In this document: positions 61,501 through 64,000 of the stretch, one piece after another | Numbering within the stretch: the stretch's first letter is position 1 | Layout: each line of letters starts with the position of its first letter | Assembly: GCF_963855985.1 (NCBI RefSeq) | Contig: NC_087104.1 | Span: 3,782,001 to 3,846,000, forward strand | Length of the DNA: 64,000 nt | Direction of reading: 5' to 3' | From: Ostrinia nubilalis | Lineage: Eukaryota > Arthropoda > Insecta > Lepidoptera > Crambidae | Translations under genes and position numbers: made by a program | Notes under the pieces: model-generated | What the model saw: the letters and a program-made list of their open reading frames with translations, nothing else | What the model was told of the DNA's origin: nothing | Databases searched by the model: none

Positions 61501-63292
61501 CTCTCACAAGCCTAGAAAATTCATTTGAACTGCAAAAGTACTTGCTCGATTTTTTAATCGACCATAAATTTTATATTTAATCATACATCTGTAACTACCC
61601 GCAAAAGTATTGCATGACTTCTAAGGCGCTAGTAGATCCGACGTTCGTTATAGATTTAAATTAGAAGGAAAGATTGGGAGACCATTGAATGGACCTGAAA
61701 TTTTCAGGAACATAATTTATAAGTTAATATAATATTCACATTGAAAACTTTCATTCAATTAGATCTACGTATGGAAATGCCTGCACTTCCTGCGGTAATC
61801 GGCGGGCGTTCGTAGAAATAGAACGCGGGTTCTATTCCCGGGTCGCGCTAATGACCACGTAAATATCCCCCAGTGACGACCGACTTGACTAACGACTGAG
61901 ATTATTTTGGATATGAGAAACGTTTATCTTTATTAGGCGAAAACTTTTTTATATGTATAAAAATATTAAGTTTTTGTTTGTATGTGTAGGTATTTTTTTA
62001 TAAACAATAAATTATAGGAACTACAATATGCTGTCATAGGTAGAACTGCTAAAAAGCTTGTACTTACGTACTTATTTCTTTTTAGTTACTAACTCTACAA
62101 GGTAGCTATATTTTAACCACAAAACACCTAACTAACCTCTCGCCTTTTAATAACCATGGGATTAACAATCCATTACAAATTCTACCAGAAGTAACTGACA
62201 AAGATCCTAACTAAATAATATCACTGAAGTTTAATAGCTTCTGAAAGGTGGGTGGAAGTGGGTGAATGAAGTACCTAAATAAAGACTCCAGAAGGCCCTA
62301 CAATGAATTTATCCATTGTATGTACAACATAATATAAAATACAAGTAAGTTTTTGTAATTAAATAAGGGTCCGCGTACGCTTGGGAACGCAATAAGTTTC
62401 AGAGGACAGCAAAGAACAGCAAGTAGAGCCAAGTCAATAAGTTCCGAACGTGGTCGGATTATTTTTAAGAAGCGTTAGAAATAATTAGAATAGAATACCA
62501 ATTGAACCCATCGAACAAGACTGTAATTTCGTAGGCTACTCGATTTTAATAATAGCAGATAAGAGACGCTACGGTTCATATCTTGGCTTACGCGCACCCT
62601 TTATAGTAGACTATTCTAATAAAATAAATTAGTCCATATAACTAACTCCTTGAGAGCCTACTTGATTTGCACTCTAAAAACGTATTGCTCTTAAGAACCC
62701 TCGCATCTGACCTACGCAAATTGAAAACTTGACCTTTATGATAAGCGATGCGAAGTCTGGCTCGCTTCGATGGGGTTAACAAACTACCCTCCTGCTTTTG
62801 ACTTGACTTTATTATGAAATCAATTTTTATAAATTATTAATGATATCCCATTTTTATTATAAAAAAGTGTTTCATAATCAGACGCAATAAAGAATTTGGT
62901 ACCTATTAGATATTGTTTTTACTCTACTATCAACCTTTAACCTATTACTTATAAGCGTGATAAATTTTATTTTAAATTAATTAACCCACTTTTAATATAC
63001 GAATATATTAATATTTGCTCATAAGTACACTAGTACCTAAACTAATTATAATATTTTTTATTTTTTAATATTTATAAGATTACAAAAACATTTTAGTGTG
63101 AAAAACATAGAGTCGCGCTTCATTCAAAGCGTGACTGAATTTTGACAACGTAAGAGCTCTACTCGAAAACTTACTTACTTAGGTAAGTACAAGTAACTTT
63201 GTTTATAACTTACCTTCGTCCATGGTGAGGGCCTGACCAGCTGCCACCACGGCAAGAAGCGCTAGCGTCCGCCACATGACTTTGCAAGCCAT
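34464..63292 (-). CDS. Tsp: Thrombospondin (21 coding exons)
   Basis: The secreted, calcium-binding, oligomeric matrix glycoprotein of insects, which mediates cell-matrix adhesion for example at muscle attachment sites. About 1,150 residues, similar to other insect thrombospondins. In order: signal peptide (exon 1); laminin-G-like N domain (exons 2-4); acidic linker (5); coiled coil with LQQCCH for pentamer disulphides (6); EGF-like domains with two DxDEC calcium-type modules (7-13); Asp-rich type 3 repeats with DNCP cores (13-17); L-lectin-like C-terminal domain from [12 protein letters not shown] to VDHEFYYQ (18-21). There is no properdin or procollagen domain, as expected for the subgroup B/insect type. 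RGD occurs in KRGDLCDNC and KGD in DGKGDACD. All phases agree except exon 1 to exon 2, where a coding exon seems to be missing. Exons 12, 15, 16 and 19 have downstream copies. Confidence 0.95.
34882..35119 (-). CDS. Tsp: Thrombospondin exon 20 (C-terminal domain)
   Basis: Acceptor tatttttgctag, donor AATG|gtgagt, phase 0 to 1. Contains [40 protein letters not shown] and [20 protein letters not shown]. Confidence 0.93.
35642..35760 (-). repeat. Dispersed repeat downstream of exon 19b
   Basis: Shares aaaaacccaaccagtgaagg and tcccaggggaaagtcc-like wording with the repeat at 38105-38218. Confidence 0.55.
35812..35895 (-). pseudogene. Exon 19b, partial copy of the exon 19 tail with a donor
   Basis: Reads [20 protein letters not shown] then TESTPGQ|gtcaat. 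Over the last 24 codons I count seven silent codon differences and three replacements (G to E, G to W, D to G) from exon 19. No convincing own acceptor is visible, so use as an exon is doubtful. Confidence 0.7.
35930..36113 (-). CDS. Tsp: Thrombospondin exon 19 (C-terminal domain)
   Basis: Acceptor atcttttcaccag, donor GACCAG|gtaagt, phase 2 to 0. Reads [20 protein letters not shown] and [21 protein letters not shown] partial copy (19b) lies just downstream. Confidence 0.93.
36427..36636 (-). CDS. Tsp: Thrombospondin exon 18 (C-terminal domain)
   Basis: Acceptor ttcctattctag, donor TTTGG|gtaagt, phase 2 to 2. Contains [20 protein letters not shown] and [16 protein letters not shown], the conserved L-lectin-like core. 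Confidence 0.93.
36845..36950 (-). CDS. Tsp: Thrombospondin exon 17 (last type 3 repeat)
   Basis: Acceptor atttggtccag, donor TTCAG|gtaatc, phase 1 to 2. Reads [20 protein letters not shown] then [14 protein letters not shown]. Confidence 0.9.
37223..37401 (-). pseudogene. Two decayed partial copies of the exon 16 tail
   Basis: On the minus strand, about 37401-37321 reads [10 protein letters not shown] and CDQRDIATL, matching the DNCP...DQRDSNG end of exon 16. About 37294-37223 retains gggcgacgcgtgcgacg and ctagttgctaacc, ending in ggtagagactcc, which matches the exon 16 donor ggtagggactct. Both are frame-broken relics. Confidence 0.65.
37444..37619 (-). CDS. Tsp: Thrombospondin exon 16 (type 3 repeats)
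   Basis: Acceptor aacttacttttccag, donor AATG|gtaggg, phase 2 to 1. Contains [40 protein letters not shown] and [16 protein letters not shown]. The 5' border region of this exon is duplicated at about 37690-37785 (cctgccgtccctggataaat and the following string). Confidence 0.9.
38105..38218 (-). repeat. Dispersed repeat bordering the exon 15 array
   Basis: The string aaaaacccaaccagtgaagg and neighbours recur at 35712-35731. Its other part (cccacctctcgtttcc-like, then ccaactcccgtgtaccca-like) recurs at 44920-44960. A short lepidopteran dispersed repeat of unknown class. It abuts the last array unit directly. Confidence 0.6.
38219..39538 (-). repeat. Ten extra tandem copies of the exon 15 tail plus donor (132-bp period)
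   Basis: Units begin (+ strand gtgtactcac) at 38219 and every 132 bp to 39407; the eleventh such unit, at 39539, is the true exon. Each unit is 114 nt of exon tail joined by the 18-nt linker gtgagtacacagctctag, which itself starts GT and ends AG. Read on, each unit has the same frame with a single TGA right after the donor. Single-base variants (for example cttgtgcgg and gcgaacg shared by unit 5 and the true exon; cacaagcg and ggtg in units 7, 9 and 10) are distributed as a mosaic, as expected from unequal exchange or conversion. Long frames on both strands across this block are by-products of the repeat. Confidence 0.97.
39549..39726 (-). CDS. Tsp: Thrombospondin exon 15 (type 3 repeats; source of the 132-bp array)
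   Basis: Acceptor aattttgccag, donor GACCA|gtgagt at 39548, phase 1 to 2. Reads [40 protein letters not shown] and [14 protein letters not shown]. Joins exon 16 in frame ([14 protein letters not shown]). Its 3' part is repeated ten times downstream. Confidence 0.92.
40040..40112 (+). mobile_element. Tail of a LINE (non-coding remnant)
   Basis: The phrase cttgggagaggcctttgccc followed by agcagtggacgtcatttatt is a widespread lepidopteran LINE 3' end. It lies within the intron between exons 14 and 15. Confidence 0.55.
40860..41028 (-). CDS. Tsp: Thrombospondin exon 14 (type 3 repeats, RGD)
   Basis: Acceptor atggcatacag, donor GATG|gtaagt, phase 0 to 1. Contains [37 protein letters not shown] and [16 protein letters not shown]. 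The RGD could bind integrin (known for the family, not shown here). Confidence 0.92.
41430..41636 (-). CDS. Tsp: Thrombospondin exon 13 (EGF end, first type 3 repeat)
   Basis: Acceptor tcctaccctacag, donor CCG|gtgaga, phase 0 to 0. Contains [20 protein letters not shown], then [20 protein letters not shown]. Confidence 0.92.
41637..42528. other. Intron 12-13 of thrombospondin
   Basis: AT-rich, no further feature between exon 13 and the 12b copy. Confidence 0.5.
42529..42672 (-). pseudogene. Exon 12b, diverged copy of exon 12 with a stop codon
   Basis: It has its own acceptor (caacatttttag), an intact donor GCG|gtgagt and 144 nt, phase 0 to 0, so it could be spliced in. It reads [20 protein letters not shown] then [16 protein letters not shown] and hits TAG where exon 12 has TAC; a conserved Cys is now Tyr. 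Inclusion would truncate the protein, so it is either a relic or a poison exon. Confidence 0.75.
42724..42888 (-). CDS. Tsp: Thrombospondin exon 12 (EGF-like end)
   Basis: Acceptor tatttttggcag, donor GCG|gtgagt, phase 0 to 0, 55 codons. Contains [20 protein letters not shown] and [10 protein letters not shown] diverged copy (12b) follows after about 50 bp. Confidence 0.9.
43310..43590 (+). mobile_element. tRNA-derived SINE
   Basis: A tRNA-like head has a B-box-like string (gtccgattcccggccgggca at 43366-43385). It is followed by the body gtgacgggtctgtgtgtttt and ttgtctagtacccaatccca, and the end aagctttgcttagtttgggg. This is the arrangement of common lepidopteran SINEs. It occupies most of the intron just beyond the exon 11 donor. 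Confidence 0.75.
43604..43839 (-). CDS. Tsp: Thrombospondin exon 11 (two calcium-type EGF starts)
   Basis: Acceptor catatttctcag, donor CCG|gtaagt, phase 1 to 0. [15 protein letters not shown] and [19 protein letters not shown] are the calcium-binding EGF signatures. A SINE ends about 15 bp beyond the donor. Confidence 0.9.
44033..44224 (-). CDS. Tsp: Thrombospondin exon 10 (EGF-like)
   Basis: Acceptor atattcttccag, donor GATG|gtaggt, phase 1 to 1. Contains [16 protein letters not shown] and the Cys/Pro-rich [20 protein letters not shown]. Confidence 0.88.
44302..44421 (-). CDS. Tsp: Thrombospondin exon 9 (EGF-like)
   Basis: Acceptor ctcttctag, donor CAAG|gtttgt (weaker consensus), phase 1 to 1. 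Reads [20 protein letters not shown]. Confidence 0.88.
44508..44624 (-). CDS. Tsp: Thrombospondin exon 8 (EGF-like)
   Basis: Acceptor aactattttag, donor GGAC|gtaagt, phase 1 to 1. Contains [17 protein letters not shown] and CSANPCFGG. Confidence 0.88.
44920..45060 (+). repeat. Composite dispersed repeat with a retroposon tail
   Basis: Contains the ctagtcccacctctcgtttc wording shared with 38105-38160, then poly-T, then atctcacctgatggtaagtg, which resembles the tail at 51489-51560. Confidence 0.5.
45086..45202 (-). CDS. Tsp: Thrombospondin exon 7 (EGF-like)
   Basis: Acceptor cgggtacag, donor GAGGG|gtaaga, phase 1 to 1. Reads [20 protein letters not shown], an EGF-like module of the thrombospondin type. 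Confidence 0.88.
45251..45400. mobile_element. PIF/Harbinger-type MITE
   Basis: 150 bp with inverted ends ggcctagttcagac and gtctgaaccaggcc, flanked by tta on both sides (45248-45250 and 45401-45403). The 3-bp TTA duplication and the ends fit PIF/Harbinger. It lies 48 bp upstream of exon 7 in the thrombospondin intron. Confidence 0.7.
46585..46847. mobile_element. hAT-type MITE
   Basis: 263 bp with inverted ends cagtgtttttcaacct and aggttgaaaaacactg, flanked by a perfect 8-bp duplication atctagta (46577-46584 and 46848-46855). Contains the gtgggtcgcgacccc motif near one end. No coding capacity. Confidence 0.85.
46983..47165 (+). mobile_element. 3' end of a non-LTR retrotransposon or SINE
   Basis: ctagctttccgcccgcggct, then tcggcccagccgttctcgag, and a tail agatagatatagatagata. 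Related in plan to 9972-10190. Confidence 0.55.
47264..47425 (-). CDS. Tsp: Thrombospondin exon 6 (coiled-coil assembly domain)
   Basis: Acceptor attaattccag, donor CCAGG|gttact, phase 1 to 1. The heptad-like [18 protein letters not shown] and [11 protein letters not shown] form the pentamerisation helix with paired Cys. Confidence 0.9.
47426..48490. other. Intron 5-6 of thrombospondin, left part
   Basis: AT-rich. One short direct repeat (acggtaccccttcttaatca at 47680-47699 and again at 47700-47719). Nothing else recognised. Confidence 0.45.
48491..48760. mobile_element. MITE with long inverted ends
   Basis: About 55-bp inverted repeats: tatacagggtgttaggtaaa at the left pairs with tttacctaacatcctgtata at the right, and both include the catgttaaca string. 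270 bp, no coding capacity. Superfamily undetermined. Confidence 0.8.
48979..49261 (-). CDS. Tsp: Thrombospondin exon 5 (acidic linker)
   Basis: Acceptor ttgtccacacag, donor GATG|gtaagt, phase 0 to 1. Glu/Asp/Arg-rich linker ([20 protein letters not shown]), ending AIETCD. Confidence 0.85.
49262..50333. other. Intron 4-5 of thrombospondin, nothing recognised
   Basis: AT-rich intronic sequence. Confidence 0.45.
50334..50530 (-). CDS. Tsp: Thrombospondin exon 4 (N domain end)
   Basis: Acceptor acaaactccacag, donor AAAGTG|gtaagt, phase 1 to 0. Contains [20 protein letters not shown] and [10 protein letters not shown]. Confidence 0.85.
50531..51488. other. Intron 3-4 of thrombospondin, nothing recognised
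   Basis: AT-rich intronic sequence up to the retroposon tail at 51489. Confidence 0.45.
51489..51560 (-). mobile_element. Retroposon tail (same family as the 52-bp insert in the LINE)
   Basis: On the + strand poly-T, then atgtgacaggaggcaaacga and gcagacggatcacctgaagg. The first 20 bases match the insert at 19825-19844 with few changes. Confidence 0.6.
51661..51828 (-). CDS. Tsp: Thrombospondin exon 3 (N domain)
   Basis: Acceptor cttcaattccag, donor AAAG|gtgaga, phase 1 to 1. Reads [20 protein letters not shown] then [18 protein letters not shown]. Confidence 0.85.
51829..53128. other. Intron 2-3 of thrombospondin, nothing recognised
   Basis: AT-rich; no exon or transposon ends noticed. Confidence 0.45.
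53129..53177 (-). CDS. Tsp: Thrombospondin exon 2
   Basis: Acceptor ccaattcttattcag, donor CACG|gtgagt, phase 0 to 1. Reads [16 protein letters not shown], the start of the laminin-G-like N domain. Confidence 0.7.
53591..53666. repeat. Perfect 76-bp palindrome
   Basis: Two 38-bp arms with no spacer, centred on ggtacc at 53626-53631. The left arm starts gtttaggtttatgacttctt and the right arm is its exact reverse complement. No transposon duplications were recognised around it. Confidence 0.95.
53667..60809. other. Large first intron region of thrombospondin
   Basis: 7 kb of AT-rich sequence. No exon with the phase needed between exons 1 and 2 was identified on the minus strand. A GC-rich patch at 57850-57990 (gacgagcaggaaggccgtag) looks like a dispersed repeat, not an exon. 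Confidence 0.4.
60810..61050. mobile_element. MITE with inverted ends
   Basis: 241 bp. cagtcaaaactcataatcgg at the left pairs with ccaattatgagttttgactg at the right. The interior has further tcaaaa/ttttga inverted segments, so it can form a long hairpin. No clear target duplication was identified. Confidence 0.75.
61051..63213. other. Right part of the thrombospondin first coding intron
   Basis: AT-rich, no exon recognised. A string at 61812-61858 (gcgttcgtagaaatagaacgc then gggttctattcccgggtc) resembles a tRNA B box and may be a SINE scrap. Confidence 0.35.
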
Positions 63293-63299
63293 GTCTCCG
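63214..63299 (-). CDS. Tsp: Thrombospondin exon 1 (signal peptide)
   Basis: ATG at 63292-63290 opens [20 protein letters not shown] followed by ALTMDE, a classic signal peptide with probable cleavage after AGQA. The donor GAAG|gtaagt leaves phase 1. Exon 2 requires phase 0 entry, so at least one small exon in the 10-kb gap between them was not found. Confidence 0.75.
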
Positions 63300-63724
63300 C
63301 TGACAATAGAGAAATATTTTTTATAAATTAGTTCAGTAACTGTTCTTACCTATCTACTTACTTACTTTTAAAAGCTTAGACATTAAATTTTATGAGAACC
63401 AAAGATTGTTGCGACTAATTTCTGCGAATTAATTTGAATAACATTTTAGATAGCGTCCAAGAAATTTGACCAACTGAACATAGGAAGTAGGAGCCAGAAG
63501 AAAATAAAGGTCATTTCCCACCAATTTTTAGTATATTTTTTTAAACTTCTCGTAAGTATTTTAATTGGCCAGTGATAAAGTTACAGAAAAGACGACAAAA
63601 TAAACTCAGGTTGAGTACAGATTATAATACTAATCATAGGTATTAGTTATGTTATTTTAGAACCAACTAAACCAAAACACATCACATTACATTAAAATCA
63701 TCACAAGATAAAATAAAAAGTTAC

Positions 63725-63840
63725 CGCGTATTCCGCGTACCGATTTCCCGCGTAAATTATTTGTACCGCGAAGCGACGAGAGCGCGTGCGCGGTGTGCTT
63801 ACGCGCTTCTCGACTGGCCCGATTGAGATACACACAAGCT
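63725..63840 (-). other. Tsp: Non-coding first exon and promoter region of thrombospondin
   Basis: A GC-rich island in AT-rich DNA ends in a donor ACGCG|gtaact at 63724. The coding exon 1 has its own acceptor (ctctattgtcag) just 7 nt before the ATG. The 5' limit (transcription start) is not determined. Confidence 0.5.
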
Positions 63841-64000
63841 GATGCCAATGAATGGCCAGTTATCACAAAATTTATGTAATTAATTTCATTATGCCGCTTA
63901 ACCTCGACGCCTACATCATCCAATAAAGGAATAGTGTGAACTTAGTCAAAGCTCGATTGAATTTTAATATTAATTTTCACATTTTATGTCTAATCACCAT

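Noticed and set aside
61800..61860. tRNA-like B box gggttctattcccgggtc
   Set aside because: No A box or cloverleaf could be made; at most a SINE scrap.

Overview
The window looks like nuclear DNA of a moth or butterfly. The introns are AT-rich and the exons GC-rich with GT-AG borders. There is an insect-type single thrombospondin gene, an R1-clade non-LTR retrotransposon, a tRNA-derived SINE, several hAT/Harbinger-type MITEs and other repeats typical of Lepidoptera. No bacterial operon, rRNA, intact tRNA or CRISPR structure is visible.

Layout. (1) About 0.7-16 kb, + strand: nine consecutive exons (A-I; the splice phases agree at every junction) encode roughly the last 445 residues of a large protein that begins upstream of the window. 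The tail is low-complexity, Ser/Pro/Arg-rich and ends in a stop at 15972-15974. The exon E motif YTSITDELE and the exon F motif HLRGAEEDDYIIMQNLIQRR make a TRPM (melastatin) cation-channel C-terminus my best guess, but this is not certain. (2) About 16-22.4 kb: a degenerate higher-order repeat derived from the last exon. It was invaded by a 5.2-kb R1-clade LINE on the minus strand (15-bp target-site duplication) and by a short LINE fragment (11-bp duplication). (3) About 22.4-31.4 kb: AT-rich sequence with a 1.5-kb hAT-type element (8-bp duplication) inserted in an older transposon relic. (4) About 31.4-33.6 kb: a possible + strand first exon and a small minus-strand gene for an Arg-rich orphan protein. 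(5) About 34.2-63.8 kb, minus strand: a nearly complete thrombospondin gene. It has a non-coding first exon, a signal peptide, a laminin-G-like N domain, a coiled-coil oligomerisation segment with CC, EGF-like domains, type 3 calcium repeats and the L-lectin-like C-terminal domain.

The two host genes are tail to tail. The outstanding observation is that seven of their exons (E, G and I of the + gene; 12, 15, 16 and 19 of thrombospondin) have extra copies immediately downstream in the following intron (or 3' flank). With one exception (12b, nearly full length), the copies lack the 5' part of the exon. Nearly all keep the exon's 3' part and its 5' splice site. Copy number ranges from 1 to 10 extra units (a 10-unit 166-bp array, an 11-unit 132-bp array), and copies range from near-identical to decayed. 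One copy (E2) has intact phase, an acceptor and a strong excess of synonymous change, so it may be a mutually exclusive exon. Another (12b) looks like a poison exon.

Limits: exon borders were called by eye from splice motifs and phase. Family names for transposons and for the + strand gene rest on recognised motifs, not on searches.
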